64,000 nt of DNA from Antedon mediterranea (taxonomy: Eukaryota; Echinodermata; Crinoidea; Comatulida; Antedonidae), in contig NC_092675.1 in NCBI RefSeq assembly GCF_964355755.1, positions 7,102,312 through 7,166,311 of the forward strand. Reading direction: 5' to 3'. Shown piece after piece: positions 1 to 13,000 of the stretch (its first letter is position 1; each line of letters begins with the position of its first letter). Made by a program: the position numbers and the translations under genes. Below the pieces are notes generated by a model. It had not been told where the DNA came from. It saw nothing but the letters and a program-made list of their open reading frames with translations, and did no database searches.

Positions 1-84
1 GACGACCAATGAATGCATACACCATCACATCACTACATTAAATCTCTCTCTATCATTTACAACCTATACTACATCTTAAATTTC

Positions 85-250
85 AATTTACACAGATGAG
101 CGGTAACGGTAAGTGGAAAACCGCTAGTTCCACGATGAATCTGTATCTATCGTGAGCTGAAACTACCCATCCGCTCCACGTTGTGTGTAAATGGTCATAA
201 GGAATAACATAGATGTTTGTTACAGATGTTACCGCTCGTCTGTCTAAATT
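85..250. mobile_element. Short foldback element (MITE-like), copy 1
   Basis: The ends are inverted repeats: the left end reads TTTACACAGATGAGCGGTAAC and the right end is its imperfect reverse complement (GTTACCGCTCGTCTGTCTAAA). There is no coding capacity. A second member of the family lies at 1432-1620. It sits just downstream of the ANKRD13C stop codon and may be in its 3' UTR. Confidence 0.6.
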
Positions 251-441
251 GGTCTTAATTAAATTAAATGAATGTGCGCTATTTCTGGTGTGGTTTAAAA
301 GTATCATTTTTCAACCACATTTTTTAACAAAAATGAACCCTTTAAATAAAATAAACACTTGGAAGCAGAACATAGGTAAAATTATCTAGGGAAGCTTAAC
401 GAACAATATGACCTAGAATGTCATTCCGTAGTACCTCTGTG

Positions 442-3400
442 CTAAAGATCCGGAAACCTGTAAGGGTCTTCCTTATAATCCGGTGGAATACGGAAAAGGC
501 TTGTGGGTATGTTTTCACGGAACTGGCAATCTTGAAACGTCACACGAGCACTGATGGTTGGTAAAACAGGGATATCTGAAAATTTATTTATAGTATAATT
601 ATTATCCATGAGAGCCTAGCCAATTAGTGAATAGTTGATTCAATTGAAGAAAATTATTATCTTTTTTCCCAAGATACAAGATGAAAATTATTATCTAGAT
701 CTAGTCTATAAATATAGTGCAAGTACATCTCTTCACAAACCAGACTTCCCCTAAAACTATTCGAAAGGCAGAACTTTCTAAGGTTCAAAATAATTCCCTA
801 TTAGTTAGTAAAGTAAATAATTATGGAAATAAAGTGTCTGAAAACGGAGCAAATTTTCCTGCAGGATATGAGGGTGTGTGGCGCAGTGTATTTGACGTTG
901 GATTACTGATCGTGAGATCCAACTCTCGTCGCATTGCTTGTATCCTTAGGCAAGACACTTTACTTTACATTTGCCTCTCTCCACCCAGGTGTATAAAATG
1001 GGTACCTGTTAGATCAAGAAACAACTTTGCGCCGATTACTAGCTGCATTATTATGGGAGTATTTTTCCGTACGTGTTTGATCGAAAATGACCGGAGTAAT
1101 AATGTGCAGCGCATTGAGAGCTTGCTTATATATATAAGAATGAACTACTATTATATTATTAATATTTGATTTACCCAGTTTGACTGGAAATCCAGGAGGA
1201 AGTTTAAGTTCAACGAACTCCCTGAGTTTGGCAAAATGCTTCATTGGTGTAATCACTTCAAGTACATTCAGTAAATCCGCAACCTGAATTGGAAAGTCCT
1301 CACTCTGCGGAAATAAAAATAAAATATGAAGTGTGGAAGTAGAATTGTATACTTAATCGAGAAGGATATTGAACAAGCATGTGAGATGGATTCGCGGCAT
1401 ATCTGCGCCATAATGCTTGTATCATAAAGCCCAATTTACACAGATAAGTGGTAACAGGAAAGCGGAAAATAAAAATATAGAATCTGTGTTTATGACCATT
1501 TACACAAAATGCGGAGCAGACGGGTGGTTGAGTGGAAACCTGCTCATAATAGAAACAGATTGTATGTGGGATGAGCATGTGGTTTGCACGCTTACCGTTA
1601 TTGTTCGTCTGTGTAATGGTCTTAATATAAGACATACGAAGATATTTATCTCTCATTGCCTCGTCCTTTGGATGGGACGTAAAGCTGTTGGTCCTGTATA
1701 CATACATTGCACACATGCATGATAAAGAACTTGGTACACTATTTGAAATGAGTAGTGTAGTGTGTAATCATAGTCCTGTACTGGGTCCCCTGAATAGGTA
1801 ACCCAATATAAAGAAGAAATAAAAACAATCAAGCACTTACCATAGCTATAGTAGCCTTAAAACATTTTCTGTTTTCTTTACATATCTGTTGTCTTCCAAT
1901 ACTGGGAACAGTGTCTGACATTATGTACTCCTGCCAAGTTATATGACAAGGGGGTGGGGGAGTTAAACTAGCTCTGTACACAGTCTAAAAATTAAATTAA
2001 CAGAAATGAAATGTTAAATACACATAAAAGAAGAAATAAAACCATTAAATTACCGTATTCATGCGAATAATTGCCCAGCATATAGTACATCATTTTGAAT
2101 ACATGCCCCCACCCCCCACCTCCATCAATTTTTTTCATATCTAGGGGTATTTATTTGATTGTACCATATTTCACCCAAAAAAATAAACTCCTTCCCTGCA
2201 TTAATGCCTCCTTCGAATAAACACCCCTCATATTTTTTCATATCTAGGGGTATTTATTTGGTTTTATGTTACCATATTACACCCGCCACCCTCGAATAAA
2301 CCCCTCTTCCCTAAAAAACCCTCCTGAACAAAAACAAATAAATACGATATATTAATAATTTGAAGTTTTAGCAATTGACTTACCTCACTCATTCCATCTA
2401 GTACTTCACCTTTACTTAGACTCTCAACAGCTGCTTTGTTACGTTGGATATCCTCATCTGACAAATGTTCTCTCCTTTAATAGATAAATGGTAGACAGGG
2501 GGTTAGATAGGTATAATTTTGGGAATAATATTTTGGATAAAAAATGGTGTCATTGATTGTATCTGAATTTTAATTAATATTTATAATGCAGTATATATAT
2601 TTATATGGAAATTTGATCATTTCTAAATTAAATATGACCTTTACTTCTAAGTAATTAATATTCAGTATATCACCAGGTGTTTTAGAATTTGTTCTGTCCT
2701 TTATGTCAATTTATATGGTACAGGTAATTGTATTATTTATTGTATACAGTATTCAATAGTCTGTTTTAATAGTGACAAATTTTCAATGGACAATATTGTC
2801 ATCTGTATTTGTATATTTTAAAGCATCTTAAACATGGTATTATTATTACTACTCTTTTAAGACCCAGTTGAAGTCTTTCCTTTTCAAACAAGTTTTTCAT
2901 TAATTTAAATTACTTCTCGTCTATTTTAATTTATGCATTGAGAGCTTGCATATATGTGCTACTGTATATAAGAATAAATTATTATTCTCCATTATTCCTT
3001 CACAGTCAAGATCCTCCCTTTAATAAAAAAAAGAACACTCTGGTTGTTGTTGTAAACAAACAAAACAAATAAACAAACCTTTTACGCGATTCAATAATTA
3101 TTCCTTGTACAAGATAAAAGTCAGCAGGAAAGATCCCTACGGATTCACGTCTATCTTCCCTAAATATCCAGCCTGTTTGTGCACGGCAAAACACAATTGG
3201 TTTTGTCGACATAGTTGCTGTTAATATATCACTACTCATGAGGATGTCCACTTCTTCCTCAAGTTCACTTTCTGACTCCTGAAAATAAAAATGTTTCAAA
3301 TTAAATTTTAAGTCCAAGCCAAGGCCAAAACTATGAACACAGGCATGGCACTCAGAAACTCTCTAAAGCTCTGTCTACCCTACCCTGTATCAAATTTTAT

Positions 3401-6400
3401 GTGGCAAAAAAATGTGATGTGGGCATATATGGACATGATGATGTCATATCACTACCATATTTGGGCATATCACTACCAAATTGATTGTATATATCATACA
3501 TACAATGTTTGTTTTTAGATATTATTGCATTAGGAGGTTCCCACTTTTGTGTTGGCCCCATGGTTACTTCTTGAGTAGTTTGCTCATTTTTAACAAATAA
3601 AACAAAGTTTCCCTTAATAGGGGTATCCCTTTAAAAGCAGCTTCCCATAGTGTTAAACACATAATGCTACTTGTTCGTTTCAAAGGAAAGTGTCCCCTAA
3701 ATAGGAGGAGTTCTACTGTATACAAATTGGTGATAGAAATCAGCCAGCAAGATGGTGGAATAATATGGAATCAAACTTACGCGTGAGAAGATTTTGTTAG
3801 AAAGCAGAATTTGTGTTTGATCCTACAATAACACTTTTAGATGTTTGTTTAAAAAAAATTCAGTACCTGATCATAACTAACACGTTGAAAGACACGTTGA
3901 TCATTGTCAAGTACAATAAGAGCGTTTCGTGATTTTGCGCTACCGTTAAAAATAAAACTAATGTTCCCTCTTTGCCACCGCATGTCACTGAAATCAATCA
4001 GCGTTGTGTCTACTCGTATACTGGTTCCCTTTTTATGAATTTTACAAACATCAGATGGTAGAATTCTCGAGACTAGTGGCACTATATATAAAAAATATAA
4101 ATGTTTTTTTTTACTTGCTATCAACTTTTTTTCCCCCATAGATTGTGTAAAACACCCAAAATCAAACTTTTTTTAAAAACAATACAACATGAATTTGATA
4201 TTCTTTAGTGATATTATTATATTTAAAGATAATAATTTCATAAAAACATTTTGATTAGCCATAATCTCTACACATTCTCAATTTAGAGTAGGAAAGATAT
4301 TTTTCGTATTGAATGTTTTCCTATACCCTTTGATAATAATGGGCAGATCCAGCATTACAGATTAGGGGGAGGGGGACACCCCTAAATTTTGATAAATGAT
4401 AAAAACGATCAATCAAGTTGGAGAAAAATAAAAATAGTTCATTATTTTATTTTAAAAAGACACGGCTGTTAAATGTTAGTGGTCTAAATCCACCCCTGAT
4501 AAATGAACAGCAACAATGTGGTATTGTGTAGAGTTTGGATATGCTACACTGGGAAAAACATTCTTTATTCTTGACATTTTTTTATCAGCATTACTGAACA
4601 ACATATTTTAATAGACTTTACTTACCCCAGCTTTGAAAGTCCCATTTAAGCTCAAGGTATAAATCAACCAGTTCACTAAGTGCCTCAATCAGTTCTGGTC
4701 TCTTTGATTCTAACATTTCCTTTGACTGTGATTTGAGTTTTCTTAAAAGGCATTTTACTACCAAAAAAGATACAAAATCCATTTTTGTTAAATATTCTAT
4801 CTAGTAAAACAAAGTTTTTAAAAATCTAAAGATAATAAACAATTATTAAAGATGTATTGTACCCCTGAAAAAATAATTCTTAACATTTTTGTTGAATCGC
4901 ATGAATTGTATCCTTAGGCAAGATACTTTACTTACGTTTGCCTCTCTCCAACCAGGTGTGTAAATGGGTACCCGGTTAAATCAAGAAACAACTTTGCGCT
5001 GATTACTAGCTGCATTATGGGAGTACAGTATGTTTCCATAGGTGTTTGATCCAAAAAATGACTGGGGTAATAATTTTCAGTACTTAGAGGTTTCACAACA
5101 TAAGGCGCTATATAAATCCAGGATATTATTATTATTATTATTAATAATAAAAATAATATTTATCCACTATGAATACAAATTGGATAGAAAAAAATGTATT
5201 TACCTAAAAAAAAAACTGTACTTTATTTCAAAGCAAAAAATTTTCCCCATAGGCTGCCAACCAATGGTTTTTGATTGAATTTAACCATTTTGTTGTCATT
5301 TTATAAGTGAAAACATTGTTTTTTTCTATGGAAGTGATTAATTTGATTAAAAATACAAAAATAATATATTCAAAGTCTGATTTAATTAATCTTTATTTTT
5401 CATGTTTTTTGGGGAAAATACATCTTTAATGGAATTACATCATGATATTAAAAGAGATAGGCCTAGTGTCACCTATCAACTAAAAAGAAATGGTGCATAC
5501 TATATACATACTATCTATTTAAAAAGGGTTAAATTTCTTATCTTATTTGCACAATAACTCTATTATGATGAGCTCATTAGAGCATGGAAGAATTAGTGTA
5601 ATCACTGTAGGATTTAGAGAATCTTACTTGTTTGCCTGTCACCGTAACTTAAAGCTTCAGACAAAGGCGTCCAACCTTGCCTGTTCTTGGTTTTCACGGG
5701 TGCATGGTGGTTTAAAAGTAGGTGGACACATTCTGAGAATCAGAAACCACATACATTTAATAAGAAAATAATTATTAGGTAAAATCATCCTTTATTTCAA
5801 ATAAAAAAAACATAAGAATGTACCAAACATCCCAGGTCACAGCTTGGAGGACCAAACATATGCTGGGCAAAACAAGACAATAATTTACTATAAAATATAT
5901 AAATAAAGTATATAAAAATATATACTACTAATACAGTAGTTTGTTATACAGTTGATACAAAGATAAATTATACAAAATAAAAGAAACCAAAAGAAATGAA
6001 TATTTATCCATATATGACTTGAGTATAATCCCATACTTGAGTAGTATTTACAATTTATTAGACTACATTCGACAAAATCCATTGTTTGATTGAAAATGTT
6101 CATCTGGTTTGAAGATACGTTATTTTAAAGTTCTATTTTGACGAACCAAAATTAGTTACTGACCTGACTGACAGTTTCAGTGCTCATTTCACGAGTACTT
6201 TCTTCAGAGTGACGACTATATCGTTAAGCAAAACGCTCACCGTAGGTGGCGTTTGCCTAAAAAAAGGGTCCTAATGGTGAGTGTTTTCCTTAACAATATA
6301 GTCGTCACTCTCAAGAAAGTGCTTGTGAAATGAGCACTGAAACTGTCAGTCAGGTCAGTAACTAATTCTGGTTTGTCAAAATAGAACTTCAAAATAAAAA

Positions 6401-8711
6401 TCCATTGTAAATTCAATCCAGGTATGATGTCCCCTCCTTATTCTTGCCAACATTTATAGTTATACCCATGCCATCTGGGAGTATACTCAACCGTTCATAT
6501 ACAGTAATATTCCATTAATAATCTGTGGAAAGAAGTGAAAGTATTTACTCGTAAAATAAAATAACGAAAGTGATGGTACAAATTATAAAATAAAACATTC
6601 TTTTTTACCATGTCAGCAGTTATAAATCAATATATCACCATTTGTTTTTATAATTTTAAAATAAAAAATATAAAAATTAATACAAAATTAGAAGACAGTA
6701 AATCCCTTTTACCATTAGCGAATTTGAAAATAAACCCATTTGTTGTTATTGCCTTTTCTAAGCTTAAATCTTCAATACAGTTTTTATCAAAATATAATTA
6801 CTGCAATGTATTGTGTGTGTACTTTTGTACATGTTTAATATCCATGGTATCTTTACAGTGAAAACTTCAAATTGTATTTTATAGAGTCACTATACAGTAT
6901 GTGCGTGATACTTAATTTAGTATGTTTGTATTTGTAATGTAAATGAGAGAATTGAAGGTACAGTAGATGATACCTTCAAAGAAAAAAAAGAAACCCATGA
7001 TTGTAAACTGAAGCTAAAATATATTAAACAGGATTTTTGAAACTGTACCTTTAAAAAGCTAATCCTATTCATCAGTAAAAAACTGAATCATGACTGATTT
7101 TTTTAAAAAGTGAGAAATATTATTAAAAATATGGTAGGCATTTTAGAAAAAAGATTAAGTTAGATTTAAAGAATATTTGAGGGCAACATTTAAATCTATT
7201 TAGGCCATTTGTCGATATTTTAACAGTCTAAAAGCAAACTAAAACAAGCTTAGTGACATCATTCAAGCACGAACTACAACAAAACAGTTATTTTATATTG
7301 TGGAATGTACTAAACCCATTAGATAGCTGTAACTGTAACCAGTGATCTAGAAATGTTTTCTTTGTCAATGTACATTATCATCAAAAAGTACTGATTAAAG
7401 TACTGAAATAGTGACCAGCCTACCTTTGTGTCCTAAGATAACAGCAAGGTGAAGGGGTGTGTTACCTGAATAAAAAATTAAACAAAAAATATATATACAG
7501 TATAGTTAGGCCTAGATAATATTTAATTAATAATTTCAACTCAATTTTATGGTACTGTAAATAGTTTGTTTGTTAGTTAGTTTGTAAATATACAAATGTA
7601 ATATTTGCCTAGATTTACTTAGATTAGGAGATGGGCTAGTTTAATCATGAAGGAAAAAATACATTTATTTTTTCCTCCATGGTTCAATCAATTATTTGTC
7701 AAGAAGAAACATCCACAAACAAAACGAATAGGCTAGCCTACTAGGCCTACACAATAAAATATAACTTTTAAAAATATCAGGTTAAATATAGTTAAGTTAA
7801 TTAGTACCCACATGTCATTCCGAGGGCGTGTGGCGCAGTGTGTTGGACGTTGGACTACCGATCGTCAGACCTAGGTTCGAATCCAACTCTCGCCGCATTG
7901 CTTGTATCCGTAGGCAAGATACTTTACTTACGTTGCCTCTCTCCACCCAGGTGTATAAATGGGTACCCAGTAAGATCTAGACACAACTTTGCGCTGGTTA
8001 CCGGCTGCATTATGGGAGTATGTTTCCATACGTGTTTGATCCCAAAAAATACTGGGGTAATAATTTTCAGTACTTAGAGGTTTCACAACATTAGGCGCTA
8101 TATAAATCCAGGATATTATTATTATTATTATTAATAATAAAAATAATATTTATCCACTATGAATACAAATTGGATAGAAAAAAATGTATTTACCTAAAAA
8201 AAAAACTGTACTTTATTTCAAAGCAAAAAATTTTCCCCATAGGCTGCCAACCAATGTAAAGCGCCTTTGTTGAATTTGAGCATGAGTACTCATGAAAAAG
8301 GCGCTAGGCCTATATAAATGTGGTATTATTATATTATTATATTCTACAATTTCCTAGTCTTAGTGGGTCCTACATAGACTTATACGTCGACTGTTTATCA
8401 TACCTACTACGATTTATACGATTCAGCCTAACTAGGCCTAGTAGTATTAGAATAGGTACTCGGGGTGGTTAGGACGCCAGTGTAGCCAGCAAGCCCAGCA
8501 GCGAGATGCTTAGGCTAGGCCTAGCCCTAGGCTAAAGAACACACATAAAAAAGCACATATTGATCAATATTTAAGGTAAGAAGTATATACTACCATGCAC
8601 ATCTTTTTCTGCGGGATCATACTGTCGTAACAGACCAGATAATCTTCGAATATCATCATCAAAAACACATTCATGAAGAGGGTACCTGTTCGTTATATCA
8701 TCAGCCATCAT
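442..8711 (-). CDS. ANKRD13C: ANKRD13C orthologue, predicted ER-associated GPCR chaperone (10 coding exons, complete)
   Basis: Exons in transcription order: 8711-8594, 7465-7424, 5732-5628, 4757-4626, 4081-3867, 3278-3079, 2474-2384, 1984-1841, 1304-1175, 575-442. All have GT-AG borders, phases agree, and the joined frame is open (1311 nt, 436 aa). Residues ~1-90 are ankyrin repeats (HGNTPLHLAV, then KNRQGWTPLSEALSYGDRQ). The rest matches the GPCR-chaperone domain of ANKRD13 proteins, with near-identical blocks such as EEVDILMSSDI, RAQTGWIFRED, ESRKRREHLS, LREFVELKLPPGFPVKL and the terminal DPYRFPDL. The C subtype fits better than A/B/D. In mammals ANKRD13C is an ER-bound protein that regulates biogenesis of some GPCRs. 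The start is the first of two consecutive ATGs. The protein is about 100 residues shorter at the N-terminus than human, as I recall it, so an upstream coding exon cannot be excluded. Confidence 0.93.
870..1168 (+). mobile_element. tRNA-derived SINE, degenerate copy
   Basis: This stretch matches the best-preserved SINE at 7821-8140 through the tRNA-like head (GTGTGGCGCAGTG), the body (TTGCCTCTCTCCACCCAGGT, TAGCTGCATTA, TACGTGTTTGATC) and an ATT-rich tail. Part of the B-box region is deleted. It lies in the last intron of the ANKRD13C gene, in antisense orientation to it. Confidence 0.75.
1432..1620. mobile_element. Short foldback element (MITE-like), copy 2
   Basis: The ends AATTTACACAGATAAGTGGTA and ACCGTTATTGTTCGTCTGTGTAA form imperfect inverted repeats related to those of the element at 85-250; the interiors diverge. 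It lies in an ANKRD13C intron. A spurious 138-aa frame crosses it and has no domain signal. Confidence 0.55.
4893..5150 (+). mobile_element. tRNA-derived SINE, 5'-truncated copy
   Basis: It starts within the body of the SINE (CTTGTATCC-like GAATTGTATCCTTAGGCA) and runs to GGCGCTATATAAAT followed by an (ATT)n run. The tRNA-like promoter half is missing, the usual outcome of incomplete reverse transcription. The sequence after the tail is shared with the copy near 8.1 kb (see the repeat entries at 5040-5262 and 8038-8256). Confidence 0.75.
5040..5262. repeat. Duplicated SINE tail plus non-SINE flank, copy 1
   Basis: About 220 bp is almost identical to 8038-8256. The identity covers the SINE end, the (ATT)n run and about 110 bp of flanking sequence ending GGCTGCCAACCAATG. 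The flank is not part of the SINE in the 870-1168 copy, so this is either a segmental duplication or a 3' transduction. Confidence 0.8.
6122..6398. mobile_element. Long foldback element with ~120-bp arms
   Basis: The arms are nearly perfect reverse complements: the left arm carries ACTGACCTGACTGACAGTTT and CACGAGTACTTTCTT, and the right arm carries AAACTGTCAGTCAGGTCAGT and AAGAAAGTGCTTGTG. A short loop around 6245-6270 separates them. No open frame of note. It lies in the intron between the 42-nt and 105-nt exons of ANKRD13C. It is probably a non-autonomous DNA transposon; target-site duplications are not clear. Confidence 0.7.
7821..8140 (+). mobile_element. tRNA-derived SINE, best-preserved copy
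   Basis: The head has a plausible pol III A box (TGGCGCAGTGTG at about 7831-7842) and a clear B box (GGTTCGAATCC at 7874-7884), about 32 bp apart, as in a tRNA gene. A unique body follows (TTGCCTCTCTCCACCCAGGT, ATGGGAGTATGTTTCC), then GGCGCTATATAAAT and an (ATT)n tail. There is no full cloverleaf, so it is not a functional tRNA gene. Other copies are at 870-1168 and 4893-5150. Confidence 0.85.
8038..8256. repeat. Duplicated SINE tail plus non-SINE flank, copy 2
   Basis: Partner of 5040-5262. After the shared GGCTGCCAACCAATG the two loci diverge; here a second short SINE/LINE-like tail follows (AAAGGCGCTAGGCCTATATA then ATT repeats, about 8257-8345). Confidence 0.8.
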
Positions 8712-10073
8712 TAAATAAAATAATATTTTTTTTTTTTTTTTTCAATTTCCGTGAATGCTGCCCTCTGTTGACATATCATATCCACCATCACCACCAGCAA
8801 AACAAGTGTATACACATTGTTACCCTTTGTTTTTGTTTCTCCAGCAAAAATGAAAAACTTGATAAAATGTACATACGGTATGTCACCAAAGATGGGGAAC
8901 AATGTAAAGTACTATAAATTTCGAAAGGGCAAACTTCGACTAAATTTTTAGAAAAGAAGATTGAACCCTTGACACTATGATTATAAAACGGTATTCTACA
9001 CTCAGTTGTATAAAGTGCAATTTTGTTTTTGGTCTATAGTATGGTACAGTAGTTAACGAAATTGGATTTATGTAAACTCCACGTTTGTTCACAAACAACA
9101 AAATGTTAGGATTATATATCGCTACAAAATAAAGTTCCCTCTTCAAACTGTTTTTAAAGTGTCATTGATGTTTTAAACATGTCATTTGTCTTTTATCAAT
9201 TGCCTCAACTCAAAGATAGGACACTGAATAGATTAACAATTGAAATGTAGACCTGTTGAAGAAATTAATGTTCATTGTTTTTGTTCCTTTCTAGTCAATG
9301 TTTTGTGTAATTAAGAAACGGCAGTTAGTTGTTAGTCGACAATTACTATTATTTATTTATTTTGTCTTTATACTGAATGACACCTCAGTGCTAAAGCTTT
9401 GATTTGCAAAGTGGTTCAGAGTAGAGAAAAAGTAGAGACTACCTGGAATAATATTAAAAACACTAATTTAAAGACTTAAAGTGTCCTTAAAACATGAACC
9501 AAAATATAAATATTATAATGAGACGGCAAAGCAACAAAATCAATAGTAGGCCTATTTTAAACAAGCAAATCTTTTATTTGTCAAACCCTTCAAATATGGG
9601 TCTACATACACTAAACTGCTAATGCTTGGTCTGCATGATAGCAGACTGCTATCATGCAGGCCAAGCATCATGCCTATCATGCAGGCCAAGCATCATGCCT
9701 ATCATGCAGGCCAAGCATCATGCCTATCATGCAGGCCAAGCATCATGCCTATCATGCAGGCCAAGCATCATGAATCGAAGTAGTATACAATTTATGATAT
9801 CGTATGACACCACAACAAAACTCCTTCATATTCCTCTATATAACCGTCCCCATTGACTCTCTCCATTCAAACAAGAGTTTATTTATATAATACTTATGGG
9901 TATAGTTTTAGGAATTAACCATTTCACTATTATAACATCACAGCATATAATAGTGTGAGATTTAACTAATGAGTCTGCATAGTCACAAGCCATGCCCCCA
10001 CAAGATAATGCTGCTTTTCATCCAAGGAATGGCAGATCACCTTAAAAATGAACACCTAACGTAATACTATGCT
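8712..10073. other. Intergenic, ANKRD13C 5' flank to gene A 3' end
   Basis: Apart from the tandem repeat at 9624-9772 I see no gene here. A poly-T run lies at 8728-8743. The reverse complement of TTTATT at 9878-9883 gives an AATAAA about 190 bp beyond the gene A stop codon and is a candidate polyadenylation signal for that gene. Confidence 0.5.
9624..9772. repeat. 25-bp tandem repeat with hairpin at its left edge
   Basis: The unit CCAAGCATCATGCCTATCAT plus GCAGG is repeated about five times without visible change from 9649 to 9772. Just left of it, 9624-9665 is a palindrome whose arms (CTTGGTCTGCATGATAGCAG and its near reverse complement) contain part of the repeat unit. The copies are adjacent with no spacers, so this is a minisatellite and not a CRISPR array. 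Confidence 0.9.
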
Positions 10074-13000
10074 TTAACCGTAATTTGTATAGTCGCCAGT
10101 CGCTCTTCCTGTAAAGATGCCTGTTACAGGGTAGATCTTCATTTCAATCGTCTTTAAAGGAGATCTATCATTTTTCCATGTGTACCAGTAGATGACGTCA
10201 TTGGGGTAATACGTACTTCGTGCATGGCCACTGAAATATTTTCCATTAGGATTTGTATTCCCACACAATCCTCCTTTACTGAACCACCATCCGGCTTTTC
10301 TGGTACCAACACAGCTGCTATAACTGAATTGAAAAAAAAATTAAAATTAAAAATAAAATCGATAGGCGAGTAAAATTGGTTTCGTTAAAAATGTCACCTA
10401 CAACTAGCCAATTCAATCTTGGTCAAAGACGACATTAGAAGATTCAAGGGGTTAATTTTACGTCGTGTATTTTCTATATCTTAAAATCAATATTGATGAT
10501 GATATAAATTACTAATTGTGTGTGTGTGTTACTTTACCTGTAACCAGCATTAAGCCTATCCTTGGTACTGAATGGCTGATCTACGTTTGAGTTGCCATCG
10601 AACGTAAGTGGATCTGATTCGCCCATAGAATCCCCAGCATCTCCTCCAACAAAATCACCAAGACGAAGACAGTACGGACACTCATGGCTAAACCAAAGAA
10701 TTGAAAATATTATTCAGATGGTTTGGCTTACCCTGACTGTATTGAATGTTAAGTACACTGAGATCACTTTGCGAAAATCAAAATGTTCTTTCACATGGAG
10801 CTATAACATGATATCCTACATGCTCTCCCCTTAGCATTAAGTAAAATGACGTGTATAAGCCATCTTATGTTTAACTTCCTGACTCTGACACGCAAAACAT
10901 CAAAACAATAATCATCATTGTTTGTAATATTACTGTAGTTGTTTTAAGCATTGAAGATACCGTTGGGCTATGGCAATTATTGCAGCCTCATGCTCTCACC
11001 TACTGAGCATGCTATAAAGAACTGAATTAAATCATGCTGTAAACTTTAAAACAGGCGTGCGTCACGTTTGTAATACAGTATAACTTAAACAAGGCCAACA
11101 GCCATTAAGTCGCGTGCTACAATGCATAGTGATACCGGACCGACAGACAGACCGACAGACCAACAGACCAACAGACCGACAGACAGACCGACCGACCGAC
11201 ATAGTGAACTATACTGACCGAAATACTGAACATGTTTAAAAATGTTGAAATGTTTAAAAACATTTATATTTTTTTAATTTACACGTGCGTAGCCTGTCAC
11301 TTTTGACGTGCTCGTATAACGTAATTTCGAGTTGAAAAGTAAGTAAAAAAAACAGAAATCGGGCAAAAAGAGTGCCCAATAACATTTAACGCGCAGTGCG
11401 CGCGCAAAAATATGCGCACTCATGGCAATTTTGTAAACGCTTAAAATTGCCTGAAACGTACTCTTATTTCATCGAAAATAAATTTTGAAAATTTTACATG
11501 CGTTACATGCGCTACGCACGTAATTGTATTGCCATATGATGATTTATGCCCTGAAATTTATGAGTACCAAATTTTATTTAATTGTGATTCATGGTTGTGA
11601 AGATATGATTACAAACGTGATTTCGTTAAATCGTGCGTAGACCGCGTAATTTTTTATTGCGCACCGTGAAAACATAACCACATTGATTCCTGGCCATAAG
11701 GAATATACTGTGAAAAATTGACCTAGCTAGATTAGACTGATATCAAGATAAGGTCAGAAAGCGATAAAACGCATAGTGATACCGGACCGACAGACCGACA
11801 GACCGACCGACCGACCGACATAGTGAACTATAGAGTCGCTTCCACGCGACTAAAAATAGAGAGATAAATTGTAGTTAGTATGATTCAATACAGTTTCTAA
11901 CCTTGCACTTTCCACCCTGAAACTCTCGTATATAGCATGTGCTGATTTTCCATTGAAATCTGTCATATCAATTCGTAGACGATACGCTTTGGTGTTCGTT
12001 AGGAGATAGATCTTCTTCAAGCCTAACCAAAAATTAGCATCTAGATCACCAAATCCCTCTTCGTACTCAACCCAATTCTAAAGGTAAAAACAAATTATTA
12101 TGTTTTATGTAAGATAAGATTGTTGTAATTTGAAAAAAATGATATTGTCAAAATGGTGAAAGTTTTAAACATTCGTAGCATCTACGTTGATTGGTCCAGG
12201 GAAGGTACCAGCCAAGTAATCAAACCCTTCCTTTTTGGTTAGTCTAAGTACCGACCACTAAAATTCCACATGGACAACTATATTAATCTATGGATATTCA
12301 TTTGAGCAATACAAGAATGGGAACATTTGGAACGATGATACGACGAATGGATTATAACGGATAATTAAATAATTCTGGTACAGATATTTGGAAAGCCAAA
12401 CATTTACCACAAATAAAGATATTAATCGAAAAGATTGACTTATGCTTACTAACAGTGTATCACATCTCAGACCAGAATGCAGTATTTCATTTGTAAACTC
12501 ATTCAAGTATGACACAATAACAATATGCCTACCTTGTAGAAATCAACATCATCGTCTTCTCTTCGCTGGATTACTGTCCAACCACCGCCATCTGTATCCA
12601 TGTCACAGTAAGCTTGGAATCTTGACGAAGACGGGCCTATTTCATATACACCACTTTCTACATCATTGTTATCATCATCATTATTATCATCACCGTCTAC
12701 ATAGTCAATACGCGTAGATCGGAAAGCACTACAGTCAAATGTTTCTTGTGGTGTGCCGGTGTCTTGCCCTCTTGTTTCGCCTTTGTAAAGAAACGCGAAA
12801 TACTGTCATCATAATAAATCCACGTTATTTTCTATTATCGTTTCTTAAAAATAAAATCACATGTTGCGTTTTGATTATAATTACACTACACTTCTTCACA
12901 AACAAGTATGCAAATTGATCACTATTGTCCACCTTTTTTGTTTGTTTTATCTTTATACTGAAATTCCTTATTGAAAAAATCTGATCGTCAATAAGTACTA

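Noticed and set aside
1300..1722. Overlapping frames of 138 and 101 codons
   Set aside because: They run across a foldback element and an intron-exon border of ANKRD13C and encode no recognisable protein.
7829..7900. A tRNA gene
   Set aside because: A and B boxes are present, but there is no complete cloverleaf and the sequence continues into a SINE body and tail with other copies nearby.
9649..9772. Direct repeats that might be a CRISPR array
   Set aside because: Units are adjacent without spacers, and the genome is eukaryotic; it is a minisatellite.
12442..12717. Histidine-rich plus-strand reading frame
   Set aside because: It is antisense to exon 6 of gene A; the His codons are the reverse complement of the Asp-coding (GAT)n tract. 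The same applies at 36610-36798 and 13085-13369.
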